Of a DNA stretch of 64,000 bases, positions 45,206 through 53,504 are shown one piece after another. Within the stretch, counting starts at the first letter, position 1. Each line of letters opens with the position of its first letter. Under the pieces are notes generated by a model. That model ran no database searches. It was not told where the DNA came from and worked only from the letters and a program-made list of their open reading frames with translations. The translations under genes and the position numbers were made by a program. This DNA is from CAILZL01 sp963791615. GTDB lineage: Bacteria > Pseudomonadota > Gammaproteobacteria > Steroidobacterales > Steroidobacteraceae. The stretch covers positions 992,001 through 1,056,000 of the forward strand of contig CAWBTE010000006.1 in the NCBI GenBank assembly GCA_963791615.1, in the 5' to 3' direction.

Positions 45206-46132
45206 TCAGTATCCCTTGCGGCGGTCAATGACATCATGGAGTGGCTCACCACGCTGATGGCGTCGCAAATTGTTGAGCAGTACCTGAGCCGCGCTATGCG
45301 CCTGCGTCATGCTGGCAATATGCGGGGTCAGGATGATTCGTGGATGGCGCCAGAAGGGATGGGCCACCGGCAGCGGCTCGGGCTCGGTCACATCCAGAAT
45401 GGCGGTCGATAACTGCCCGGAATCCAGAGCAGCCAGCAAATCCTGTGATACCAGTTGCGCGCCACGACCGACATTGATCAGCGCAGCGCCGCGCGGCAAG
45501 GCGGCAAACAACCGCGCATTCAGCAGGCCGCGGGTGGCGTCAGTCAGGGGCAATAGACAGATCAGGATGTCACACTGTCCCAGAAATGACTCAAGCGTTG
45601 CCGGTCCCGCATAACAGCGCACACCGGGAATATCCTTCTGGGAACGGTTCCAGCCGGAGCGGTCGTAGCCAAACATACCCAGTCGCTCCAGTACCGCCTG
45701 ACCCAGCACGCCCAGGCCCATGACGCCGACACGACGACTGCTAGCCGGTACAACGTCCAGTTCGCGCCACACTGCATTGGCTTGCTGGCGCTGGTAGTCA
45801 AACAGGTTGCGATGCAAAGCCAGCACCGACATGCAGACGTACTCCACCATGCCATTGATGATGCCGGGCTCCACCATGCGCACCACTTGTACATGCTCGG
45901 ACACGGTGGACAGATCCAGATGGTCCACGCCCGCACCCACTGAAAACAGTACCTTCAGATTGGGCAGCCGGGTCAGCAAGTCAGGGGGTGGTTGCCATGC
46001 CGCGAGATACTCGACGGCATTGAGATCGCCGCTGTCGGGCCAGATGCGAAATTCGATATCGGGCATTTCTGCCGCGAATATTTTTGCCCAGGTGGCGCCG
46101 CGCACCGGCTCGGATTGATACAGGAAGCTCAC
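45206..46132 (-). CDS. Glyoxylate/hydroxypyruvate reductase A-like D-2-hydroxyacid dehydrogenase
   Basis: 308 residues. D-isomer 2-hydroxyacid dehydrogenase of the GhrA branch: NLKVLFSVGAGVDHL near residue 60, the NAD(P) motif GVMGLGVLGQAVLERL, LINVGRGAQLV with the catalytic Arg, LDVTEPEPLP with the acidic residue, and the catalytic His in LTPHIASMT. The start is GTG 46132 with AGGA 6 nt upstream; the longer frame overlaps the GNAT gene end. It reduces a 2-ketoacid such as glyoxylate or hydroxypyruvate. It is followed by the HAD gene in the same direction. Confidence 0.87.
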   Translation of the reverse strand: MSFLYQSEPVRGATWAKIFAAEMPDIEFRIWPDSGDLNAVEYLAAWQPPPDLLTRLPNLKVLFSVGAGVDHLDLSTVSEHVQVVRMVEPGIINGMVEYVCMSVLALHRNLFDYQRQQANAVWRELDVVPASSRRVGVMGLGVLGQAVLERLGMFGYDRSGWNRSQKDIPGVRCYAGPATLESFLGQCDILICLLPLTDATRGLLNARLFAALPRGAALINVGRGAQLVSQDLLAALDSGQLSTAILDVTEPEPLPVAHPFWRHPRIILTPHIASMTQAHSAAQVLLNNLRRHQRGEPLHDVIDRRKGY

Positions 46133-46139
46133 GGCCGTC

Positions 46140-47009
46140 CTAGCCCAGCGCCTGTGAAACCAGCCCAAAAACCCGCGTCTTGCCCGGCGGCTGCGCCAGC
46201 TCGCCGCGACGCATCAGCGTCACCCGATCAACACACACCAGACCACGCGTGTCGAGCCAATTGCCCAGCTCGGTTGTCTGCGCAGGAATATCAACACGGG
46301 TGAAGCCGGTTGGCTTCTCAAGACAGCGATCAATCAGGGCCATGGCCAGCGACTGCTCATCGGCGATGATGGGTCCGATGGTGGTGCCACGACCAGCGGG
46401 ACGCATCAGTGCGCAGCCCACGATCTGACCATCCCGTTCCGCAAGAATGCCACCGTCCTGATTGACAAGAGCGCTGATCAGCGCATCACGCGACACACCC
46501 ATGACGCGGGCATCCAGCGCACACAGTGCCTGCACATCGTCGTGAGTGACGTCACGCAGGCGTGTGCCGGAAGGCACAGGTGCTGCCGCCGCGGGCAATA
46601 CCGTGCCCTGGCGTTGTTCAATGCCACCCAGCTCCTTGAAACCACTTTGCCGGTACAGCTTGAGTCCGGCATTGGTCGCCACAAGTTGCAGCACGCGTGA
46701 CCCGGCGTCGTTCATGATCATGGTCATCAACTGCCGACCCACGCCCTGACCCTGCAGGCTGCGATCCACCACGATCAGACCAATGGTTGCGAAGTCATCG
46801 CCATACGGCCACCACATCGCCGTGCCGAGCACCTGATCGTGCACATCACACGCCACCCAGCCGCGGCCAAAATTGAAATGAAACTGCCAGTCGCCCATGC
46901 GATGCGACCAGTTGACGGACTGTGTCAGCTTGAGTCCTGCAGCGAGATCGTCCGCGCGCATGCGGCGCAGGACGATCTCGGGTGTATGTTTGCCGGCTGC
47001 TTGTGACAT
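46140..47009 (-). CDS. GNAT-family N-acetyltransferase, two-domain
   Basis: 289 residues from ATG 47009. Domain 1 (about 10-140) is a GNAT fold with the acetyl-CoA loop VDRSLQGQGVGRQLM and LVATNAGLKLYRQSGFKELG. Domain 2 (about 150-280) is a second GNAT-like or YitH-type C-terminal part (VGCALMRPAGRGTTIGPIIAD). The ATG overlaps the stop of the DUF1624 gene (TGATG), and GhrA follows after 7 bp, so the genes are coupled. The acceptor substrate is unknown. Confidence 0.83.
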   Translation of the reverse strand: MSQAAGKHTPEIVLRRMRADDLAAGLKLTQSVNWSHRMGDWQFHFNFGRGWVACDVHDQVLGTAMWWPYGDDFATIGLIVVDRSLQGQGVGRQLMTMIMNDAGSRVLQLVATNAGLKLYRQSGFKELGGIEQRQGTVLPAAAAPVPSGTRLRDVTHDDVQALCALDARVMGVSRDALISALVNQDGGILAERDGQIVGCALMRPAGRGTTIGPIIADEQSLAMALIDRCLEKPTGFTRVDIPAQTTELGNWLDTRGLVCVDRVTLMRRGELAQPPGKTRVFGLVSQALG

Positions 47010-48190
47010 CAGAAGTAGCGTACCCAGGCTTGCGTTGAGGTGCGCTTGTAGTTGGCAAACGCCTTGCAGGGGAAGTACAGCACAATGGCCAACAAGACGG
47101 CTGTCGTCCATACCCAGACGATGTTATCCACACCAAACCGTTCGCCATGATTGGCGCCGAACACGGCCACCAATACATTCTGCAACACCAGCAGGGTGTA
47201 CAGGTGCAGCAGGTAGAAGAACATCGGCGCGCCGCCGTACATGGCAATGGCGCGCGTCGCCTTGTTGTCGAGCAACTCGAAGCGCGACAACAACAGCAAA
47301 GCAATACCCAGGGTCAGCAACAGAAAATCCAGTGACGGTGGGTACTTGGTAAAGTTCAGCCACGACATCAGGGTGTGCACAAAGTCGCTGCCATGCACCC
47401 ACGGCAAGGTCTCACCATAAATATTGAAGCCACGAATAACCAGCAGCAGCGCCAGACAACCCAGACCCAGCGCAATCAATCGCTTGCTGCGCTGCTCACT
47501 GTCTACCGTGCGTGCATACAGCGGACCCGCGGTATAGCCCAGCAGAATCACGCCAATCCACGGCAGCAATGGGTAACTCACCTTGATCATCAGCGGACCG
47601 CCGGGCGCGATCAGGTAATTCTTCTCGTACAGAATCGTCCACAACGTATAGCCAAATTCTCCGGGCAGGAAGTGAATTGAGGTCAGCAGGTTGTGTCCGA
47701 ACACAATCACAAAGCCAGTGGTCGCAATGATCCAGCGTGGAAATCGGGTGAACAAGGCAAGGGCGATCATGCTCAGGCCAATCACCCAGATCACCTGCAA
47801 GTAGATGCGGGTCGGGAACAACTCGCCGGTCCAGGCAAAACTGACCAGCGTCCATTCAAATACCACCAGCAACAAGCCACGTTTGAACAGAAACCCGCTG
47901 GGCGAACGTTCAACTCCCGAGGCAGGATGCGCGTACAACCAGGCCGACAGACCGGTCAGGAATACGAATACCGGCGCACAGATGTGCGCGGTCAGGCGTG
48001 TAAAAAACAGTTCCGGCGCTGTTGCGTCGACAGTCATCGGGTCAGTGACCTGCAAGTGCAGGTAGATCGTCTCGCGGACGTGGTCGATCAGCATGAACAG
48101 CATGACCAATCCACGCAGCACGTCGATAGCCGCAATGCGCGAGCGTAGACTGGTCGCCAGTGAGGATGAAGCCGTCGCAGTAGTGTTCAT
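47009..48190 (-). CDS. DUF1624/HGSNAT-like multispan membrane protein
   Basis: About 393 residues with around ten membrane helices. The N-terminal signature AIDVLRGLVMLFMLIDHVRE is that of the heparan-alpha-glucosaminide N-acetyltransferase catalytic family (DUF1624), which moves acyl groups across membranes onto sugars. Further on are HICAPVFVFLTG and MFFYLLHLYTLL. The start is ATG 48190 or 48211; neither has a visible ribosome-binding site. The coupled GNAT gene downstream suggests acyl-group chemistry, but the acceptor is unknown. Confidence 0.8.
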   Translation of the reverse strand: MNTTATASSSLATSLRSRIAAIDVLRGLVMLFMLIDHVRETIYLHLQVTDPMTVDATAPELFFTRLTAHICAPVFVFLTGLSAWLYAHPASGVERSPSGFLFKRGLLLVVFEWTLVSFAWTGELFPTRIYLQVIWVIGLSMIALALFTRFPRWIIATTGFVIVFGHNLLTSIHFLPGEFGYTLWTILYEKNYLIAPGGPLMIKVSYPLLPWIGVILLGYTAGPLYARTVDSEQRSKRLIALGLGCLALLLVIRGFNIYGETLPWVHGSDFVHTLMSWLNFTKYPPSLDFLLLTLGIALLLLSRFELLDNKATRAIAMYGGAPMFFYLLHLYTLLVLQNVLVAVFGANHGERFGVDNIVWVWTTAVLLAIVLYFPCKAFANYKRTSTQAWVRYF

Positions 48191-48338
48191 GATAATGGGT
48201 ACCCCGTTCATCGGAAGGTTGCGATAAAGCTAGTCCCTGGTGTAAATATTTTATGCCGCATTGCCAGCCAAACAGGGTCTTTGTTGCAAAAATGACTGCG
48301 CCCTGAAATATTCGGCACGCCACCCGATCAGGCGCCCG

Positions 48339-48938
48339 CTACTCAGCTGCAAAAGGATCGGGCCGCATCTGGTAGAAACCGCCCAGTTGCAAACGCACCG
48401 TCACCGGTTGTTCAGACTGGTTCTGTATATACCAGCCATGAATGCCGTCGAACTGCGCGACCACGGCGCCATTGTCGGTGGCAGCCTGCCCCTTCCTGTA
48501 AGTCAGGACTTTCACATCAGGCGTCGGATCGGTTTGACCGTGAAAATCCACATAAAACTGCTCGGCGGATACATTGGCATGCCATGAATACACCAGCGTA
48601 TCACCCGCCTTCATGCGTACCTTCCATTCCAGCTGGTCACGATGATCGGCATCACCCGCAGCAGCCAGTGGAATATCAACGGTATCGGTGCGGAACGCTG
48701 TCGTATAAAAATTTGCTGTCGCCGTTGACGCAGCGCTCGCAGGCAACACCACTTCGGTCTCGGCAGGTCGCGACATTTGCAGCAGACCGCTGGCCTTGCC
48801 GATGCCCAGCGGATCAATGTGATATTCAGCGGGCAGCACCGCACCCACCAGAATGATCGTAGCCACCAGCAACCCGCCAGCCAGCACAGTGAACAGTGTT
48901 TTGCGTGAGGGCGCTACTTCGATGTGTCCTTCGCTCAT
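48339..48938 (-). CDS. Single-span membrane-anchored periplasmic protein, HupE-associated
   Basis: 199 residues. One N-terminal membrane helix (TLFTVLAGGLLVATIILVGAVL, about 14-35) anchors a soluble periplasmic domain containing VRMKAGDTLVYSWHA, QFYVDFHGQTD and GIHGWYIQNQSEQPVTV. I know similar proteins only as a hypothetical 'transmembrane anchor protein' beside HupE/UreJ genes. Its ATG is 3 bp from the HupE stop, so it is co-translated with it. Several His residues could bind metal; the function is unknown. Confidence 0.7.
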   Translation of the reverse strand: MSEGHIEVAPSRKTLFTVLAGGLLVATIILVGAVLPAEYHIDPLGIGKASGLLQMSRPAETEVVLPASAASTATANFYTTAFRTDTVDIPLAAAGDADHRDQLEWKVRMKAGDTLVYSWHANVSAEQFYVDFHGQTDPTPDVKVLTYRKGQAATDNGAVVAQFDGIHGWYIQNQSEQPVTVRLQLGGFYQMRPDPFAAE

Positions 48939-48941
48939 GAG

Positions 48942-49661
48942 TCAGACCCCCTGTGCCGTAATGTGGGTAGTGATGAAACCGGTTAACTGATAGCCGACAA
49001 GAACCAGACCGGCGGTCAGGATCGCGGCATTGGCGAGCACCGCATGCCGGGCAAAGCTGGCGTTACGCCGCCATAAAATCACCAGGCCCAGCATGAATGA
49101 CAGTGCAATGAGCTGCCCCAGTTCTACACCGACATTGAACGCAATCATGTTGGGCAGCAAGCCATCCGCTGCGGGATTCAAGGTTTGCAGCTTGGTGGCG
49201 AGTCCCAGGCCGTGAAACAGACCGAAGATCAACACCATGAGCTTCTGGTTGAATTCGACGCCAAACAGCGTCTTGAAGCCATCAAGGTTATCGAATGCCT
49301 TGTACACCACCGATAAACCAATGATGGCGTCGATGAGGTACGGGTTGACATGGATACCCCCCAGCACACCAGCGAGCAGGGTGGTGCTGTGACCGATGCT
49401 GAACAGGGTGACGTACAACGCGACATGCGACAGTCGATACAGAAAGAAAATCACGCCGAAGATAAACAACAGATGATCGTAGCCGGTCACCATGTGCTTG
49501 GCGCCAAGATATATAAAAGGAATGATCTGTGTACCCTGGTTGCCGGCAACAAACGCAGCATCACTGCCGGCGATACCGTGCGCCTGAACCAGTGCAGTAA
49601 ATAACAGCCCCAGCAGCAGAATAAGGCTGCGCCCGCTGATGAATGAACTATCCGGTTTCAT
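48942..49661 (-). CDS. HupE/UreJ-family membrane protein (possible nickel/cobalt or other metal transporter)
   Basis: 239 residues with a signal-like N terminus ending QAHGIAG and about six membrane helices. HupE/UreJ features are GAKHMVTGYDHLLFIFGVIFFLY, SIGHSTTLLAGVLGG and LIFGLFHGLGLATKLQTL, with conserved His and Asp residues inside helices (GYDHLLF, GHS, FHG). Some family members import nickel for hydrogenase or urease. Neither enzyme is present here, so the metal could be another, for example copper given the locus downstream. Operonic with the anchor protein. Confidence 0.83.
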   Translation of the reverse strand: MKPDSSFISGRSLILLLGLLFTALVQAHGIAGSDAAFVAGNQGTQIIPFIYLGAKHMVTGYDHLLFIFGVIFFLYRLSHVALYVTLFSIGHSTTLLAGVLGGIHVNPYLIDAIIGLSVVYKAFDNLDGFKTLFGVEFNQKLMVLIFGLFHGLGLATKLQTLNPAADGLLPNMIAFNVGVELGQLIALSFMLGLVILWRRNASFARHAVLANAAILTAGLVLVGYQLTGFITTHITAQGV

Positions 49662-50116
49662 GGTTTCGGCTGTTTCTGTGCATGAATAAATGACTTTTCA
49701 ACCAGATCCCTGTCACTCCGGTAAAACTAATACCTTCCCGGAAAATATTTGGCTGCATTGCAAAACGCGCGCAGCGTTTAATTGCGTAGATCCTGTCGCC
49801 ACAGCATTTTTGCGTGGGTACGGTTTCTGGACAGACTGGCCAACCAGCAAGCTGCCCGGCGTCGGCAACTTATGCCTTTGCAACCTGCAAAAACCATTTA
49901 TTTGCCTGGCAAACCCGGGTAAAAAAGCGCTCTGCTCCTGCTCAACCTGCTTTAATCAGTCGCAACGGTGCATACATCCAGGTGTATTGCCGACACCCGC
50001 AGCGAATGGATCTCACCTGACCCTGATTGCTACGCCGGTGAAATTACTTTCATCGGCAATAAGCCGGATCAACCTTCTGAATCAATCTTCCCGATTGTCT
50101 TTATCAAGAGGCCCTT
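49662..50116. other. Divergent spacer between HupE and DUF4198-like gene
   Basis: 455 bp without a gene I can support. It must hold promoters for both directions. It is AT-richer near 49680-49770 and 49890-49930. I checked it for a cobalamin-type riboswitch because of the metal context and found no matching conserved boxes. Confidence 0.4.
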
Positions 50117-50860
50117 ATGAAACGCAGCAGTATCCTCATAGCCGCCCTGACCCTGACGTCCAGCCTGCTGACAACCTCCGCAGCGCAGGCACATGGCATC
50201 TGGTTTGCGCAGCGCGCGACTCAGTTGGCATTGATCTACGGCGTTGGCGCCGATGATCTGGATTCGGTAAAACGACTGCCGCTGATCGAGACTGTGGCCG
50301 GCTTCGACGCCGACTGGCAGCCGGTACCCACCAAGCTGCGGGTCGCCGGTCCGTTGTTGCTGGCTGACAGCGATAGCCAACCAACCGTGGTGACGGCAGT
50401 ACTGTTCAACGGCATCTGGAGCCGGACTCCGGACGGTGAGTGGGTGAAGAAAGGCCGCGACGAAGTTCCCAATGCACTCATCAGCGAGAAGAACTACAAG
50501 TACACGGTACATATCAATGGACCACTGACCAGCCCCATACCGGCTTTGCCGGGCCAGACCCTGCAAATCGTACCGGTGACTGCGGCACTGCCGGACATGC
50601 TGGGCAAGCCCCTGAAGCTGCGTGTCCTGTTTCAGGGCAAGCCAGTTGCTGGCGCCCGAGTGTTGACTGATATGGTCAACGATCCGGATGCCAAGCCGCT
50701 GAAGACCGCTGCGGACGGCACCGTCACTATCAAGGTGCGTAATCAGGGATTGAATGTGGTTGCCGCCATCTTTGATGGGCCGTCGAACGAACCCACCAAG
50801 GCTGACAAAATGGAACACCTGGCCACGCTCACTTTCGTACTGCCTCATGCGCCGGAGTGA
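50117..50860 (+). CDS. Secreted DUF4198-like protein (putative periplasmic metal-uptake accessory)
   Basis: 247 residues. Signal peptide MKRSSILIAALTLTSS with cleavage near AAQA, leaving an N-terminal HGIWF. A beta-rich domain follows with LRVLFQGKPVAGARVLTDMV, a pattern of DUF4198/NikK-like proteins that present an N-terminal histidine to a metal. AGAGG lies 6 nt before the ATG. It is divergent from hupE and followed by a second small secreted His protein. A role in metal binding for HupE is inferred from the signature and neighbourhood. Confidence 0.75.
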   Translation: MKRSSILIAALTLTSSLLTTSAAQAHGIWFAQRATQLALIYGVGADDLDSVKRLPLIETVAGFDADWQPVPTKLRVAGPLLLADSDSQPTVVTAVLFNGIWSRTPDGEWVKKGRDEVPNALISEKNYKYTVHINGPLTSPIPALPGQTLQIVPVTAALPDMLGKPLKLRVLFQGKPVAGARVLTDMVNDPDAKPLKTAADGTVTIKVRNQGLNVVAAIFDGPSNEPTKADKMEHLATLTFVLPHAPE

Positions 50861-50912
50861 ACCGCCCTTTCGGCTACTCATCTTACCAACTGCGTCCTGA
50901 AGGAGATTCGCC

Positions 50913-51287
50913 ATGAAGAAACTGCTGACCCTGTTGCTGCTTGTCGCTGCCGCACTGACATTCAATGTCGCCCGCGCTCACGGCAATATGAAGCCCGAGC
51001 ACGGCGGCATTGTGCAAATGGTCGGAGAGACCTCGTTCGAGCTGGTGGCACTGGCCGACAAGACCGAGGTGTACATTGCCGAAGACGGCGAGGCGCTGCC
51101 CAGCGCAGGTATGACCGGCAAACTGACCATCACCAGTAACGGCGTCAAAACCGAAGCGGTGCTGGTAGCAGCAGGTGATAACAAGCTGGAAGCCAAAGGC
51201 GTGAAAATTCCCGGCGGCGCCAAGGTCGCCGTACAGCTGATACGCGCAGATCAGTCCAGAATGGGCGCGAACTTCACGCTCAAGTAA
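50913..51287 (+). CDS. Small secreted protein with N-terminal His motif
   Basis: 124 residues. Signal peptide MKKLLTLLLLVAAALTF ending at ARA, then HGNMKPEHGGIVQMVGETSFELV and a compact beta-rich domain. The mature N terminus with two His and a Met could bind copper or another soft metal. AAGGAGA precedes the ATG at ideal spacing, so expression should be strong. It is 52 bp after the DUF4198-like gene and followed by a strong terminator. I recognise no named family. Confidence 0.72.
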   Translation: MKKLLTLLLLVAAALTFNVARAHGNMKPEHGGIVQMVGETSFELVALADKTEVYIAEDGEALPSAGMTGKLTITSNGVKTEAVLVAAGDNKLEAKGVKIPGGAKVAVQLIRADQSRMGANFTLK

Positions 51288-51305
51288 TTGCCGCGCTCAT
51301 TGAGC

Positions 51306-51353
51306 CGGCATTGATGCCCGCGGACATCGCAAGAAACCCGGGCATCAATGCCG
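51306..51353. terminator. Bidirectional hairpin terminator
   Basis: A perfect 15-bp stem, CGGCATTGATGCCCG with CGGGCATCAATGCCG, around an 18-nt loop between two convergent genes. The right arm contains the stop codon of the AraC-type gene. No long T-run follows, so it may be a hairpin that only assists termination. Confidence 0.7.
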
Positions 51354-51821
51354 TTCAGCGGCGCTCGCACTCATGACGGTCGCAGCAAATGTTGCTGAAC
51401 TACGCATTGCCCTGGCCTGGTACTGACCCGGCGTCACCCCGCATACGCGCTTGAAGTGCCTGTACATATGTGGCTGATCAAAGAATCCCGCTTCAGCCGC
51501 AACCGTGGCGGTAGGCATACCCTGCTCCAGCAAGGCTTTGGCCACCCGAATCCGTAAATGCGACAGATAACGGTAGGGTGGCATACCGACTTCACGACGG
51601 AATACGGCCGCAAATTGCAGCACACTCAAACCGGTCAGGGCCGCCAGCTGGCTCAGCGACAGCGGCTCCACGAAGTGCAGCTGCATGAATTGCAGGGTCT
51701 TCTCAATGGACGCCGATGGCATCGACCGCCCGGTAGTCAAAGTGGAGGACAGGATGGCTATATCAGCGTCCATCGCGGAATCTCCCAACGGTAGAGTTTC
51801 CAGAACACCGGAGAGCACCAT
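51345..51821 (-). CDS. AraC-family DNA-binding protein lacking a sensor domain
   Basis: 158 residues. Residues about 40-140 form the AraC/XylS DNA-binding domain with two HTH motifs (LSLSQLAALTGLSVLQFAAVFRREVG, then ATVAAEAGFFDQPHMYRHFKRVCGVTPGQY). Most AraC proteins carry a 150-180 residue sensor domain before this; here only about 38 unstructured residues precede it. GGAGAGAAGG upstream supports ATG 51821. A MITE-like inverted-repeat element begins 22 bp upstream, so the 5' part of a longer gene may have been lost. It lies beside the copper operon, but no regulatory link can be shown. Confidence 0.8.
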   Translation of the reverse strand: MVLSGVLETLPLGDSAMDADIAILSSTLTTGRSMPSASIEKTLQFMQLHFVEPLSLSQLAALTGLSVLQFAAVFRREVGMPPYRYLSHLRIRVAKALLEQGMPTATVAAEAGFFDQPHMYRHFKRVCGVTPGQYQARAMRSSATFAATVMSASAAERH

Positions 51822-51842
51822 GCACGCCCTTCTCTCCGCAAA

Positions 51843-52039
51843 CGGCCACCTGGGAGCCTGTCGGACTTAGGGTTGATCTACTGCGGCGGTGGGAAATTGG
51901 CCCATTTTTCCGATCCCCATGTCGATAAATTTGGGTCAAATAGCTACGGCTATTCTCCTCAAACGATCGAAAAACTGTCCTCAATTTCTCACTCGCCTCG
52001 CTACGATCACCTAAGTCCGACAGGCTCCTAGGGGTGGCC
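51843..52039. mobile_element. MITE-like element with 19-bp perfect terminal inverted repeats
   Basis: GGAGCCTGTCGGACTTAGG at 51853-51871 is repeated exactly in inverse orientation at 52010-52028. Beyond that the arms extend imperfectly to GGCCACC (51843-51849) and GGTGGCC (52033-52039). The about 140-bp core is AT-richer than its surroundings and has no coding capacity. It fits a non-autonomous transposon derivative. No target-site duplication is obvious. It lies between the AraC-type gene and copD. Confidence 0.75.
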
Positions 52040-52185
52040 TTCTGGAGTTGATGCTACGGGCCTGCAGCAAGAATATTATTCTGAGTGTGTTTGTCAGAAT
52101 GCCGTTTTGTATCAATGTTCAGGGATGAGCCGCAACTTGTGCTACGCAGCACTGGCAACACGACTAACGTCTGCCAGCCGGGTTT

Positions 52186-53046
52186 TCATGGCTCGGGTGA
52201 AAAGTAGCCGGTCATGACCGCCGTGGCGATCAGCACTCCGCAAATCAATGTGTATTCCAGCAGGACACTGCGGCGGAATGACCGTAGTGCGCCACCCTGA
52301 CCCAAGGCAATCGCCGGCCCCAGTCGCCACTTGTTAAGCGCCGCCAGCCCCAGCAATACGGCAAAGCCAGCTGCTTTCACCAACAGCAGCTGCCCGTAGG
52401 GCAAAAACAACGCCTTGATATCCGGGAGGAGCGCGATCGCCATCAGCACCCCTGCCATCGCGATCCCCGGCACTAACCAGGTAGCCAGGGCCGAGAATCG
52501 TTCAATCACTGCTGCGGTTACCGGAGTTGTTTCCTGTTCACTCACCAGCAACAACGGCCACAAGCTGCCAAACCAGAATGCCACCACCCAAAGATGGATC
52601 AGCAACAGCGGCGCCAGCAACCAGCGTTGCGGATCGCCCGCAGTATGCCCGGTGATGGCGTAAGAGGCCGCAACAAGGCTTGCGCCGGTTAGTGTGGCAA
52701 TCATCCAGCCAGGATGGTTACGGGTCAAAGCACCCGCAATCAACAGCAAACCGAACAGGCGTAGCCCGTTTGCCACGCCGACATTTGAACTCAGCGACAA
52801 CAGCTGCATGTCCAGATCGGCAAGGCCGGAAAATTCTCCCGTCATGCGCGCTGCACCCAGCAATTGATACAGGACAACCAGGGCAATGGCGAGCAACGCG
52901 CTACGATGTCCGAGCCGCCTTACCGGAGCATCTGACGCAGACAGAAACTGGCCAAACAGGGCGACAAATACTACCGTGCCTGCCGCCTGAAACATGGCTA
53001 TAAAGCCCAGCGCACGCACCACTACCGAGACAAGATCAACGGACAT
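52186..53046 (-). CDS. copD: Copper resistance membrane protein CopD
   Basis: 286 residues with about eight membrane helices. CopD-type features are the helix with RALGFIAMFQAAGTVVFVALFG, YQLLGAARMTGEF, ITGHTAGDPQRW and LLIHLWVVAFWFGSLWPLL; the His residues in membrane helices are candidate copper ligands. CopD works with periplasmic CopC in copper import or delivery. It lies 19 bp after copC and is the last gene of the copper operon. Confidence 0.88.
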   Translation of the reverse strand: MSVDLVSVVVRALGFIAMFQAAGTVVFVALFGQFLSASDAPVRRLGHRSALLAIALVVLYQLLGAARMTGEFSGLADLDMQLLSLSSNVGVANGLRLFGLLLIAGALTRNHPGWMIATLTGASLVAASYAITGHTAGDPQRWLLAPLLLIHLWVVAFWFGSLWPLLLVSEQETTPVTAAVIERFSALATWLVPGIAMAGVLMAIALLPDIKALFLPYGQLLLVKAAGFAVLLGLAALNKWRLGPAIALGQGGALRSFRRSVLLEYTLICGVLIATAVMTGYFSPEP

Positions 53047-53065
53047 AAGGCTAGTGGCTCAGCAC

Positions 53066-53437
53066 TTATTGCGCTTTGCTGGCTGCGGCGCCGGCAGCCA
53101 CGGTAAACAGCACCTTGCCGGACATGACATGACCATCATCACCCGCTGCGCGCCACTTGATGATGTAGTTGCCCGCACCCACCGCCGGCATGGGTACGCT
53201 GATTTCCTTTACAGCTGCCTTGGGCAACGGCCCCAGATCCTGCGCCTTGCCATCGCCTTTCTGCAGGGTGAGCACCGTGAGCTGCACGGCTGCACTGAAA
53301 GCCAGCACCACATTCTTCGGTAATTGCGTAATCGTGCTGTTATTGGCGGGTTCTGATTTCTGCACCCGGGTATGTCCATGCGCTGCACCTGCTACTGCTA
53401 ACAACGCCATGGCAATCAAGGACAAGTAACGTTTCAT
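53066..53437 (-). CDS. copC: Periplasmic copper-binding protein CopC
   Basis: 123 residues. Signal peptide MKRYLSLIAMALLAVAGAAHG, then mature HTRVQKSEPANNSTI with the N-terminal copper-ligand His. The second conserved His lies in DDGHVMSGKVLF, preceded by NYIIKWRAAG. The start ATG 53437 has AGGAG 6 nt upstream; a nearer ATG at 53443 abuts that site. CopC binds copper in the periplasm and passes it to CopD, encoded next. Typical Met-rich Cu(I) sites are not evident, so it is probably the Cu(II)-only type. Confidence 0.9.
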   Translation of the reverse strand: MKRYLSLIAMALLAVAGAAHGHTRVQKSEPANNSTITQLPKNVVLAFSAAVQLTVLTLQKGDGKAQDLGPLPKAAVKEISVPMPAVGAGNYIIKWRAAGDDGHVMSGKVLFTVAAGAAASKAQ

Positions 53438-53504
53438 GACCATCTCCTGGTTGAATTTGTATCGAATAAAGCATCTGGACAAAACTGTGGCTGCATATCC
53501 AGCC

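Noticed and set aside
49690..50100. Long plus-strand open frame before the DUF4198-like gene
   Set aside because: Residue composition is not protein-like, it lacks a ribosome-binding site and it overlaps the start of the well-supported gene at 50117.
49662..50116. Possible metal or cobalamin riboswitch upstream of the secreted metal-protein genes
   Set aside because: Searched by eye for the conserved cobalamin-box segments and found none; no other riboswitch consensus was recognised.
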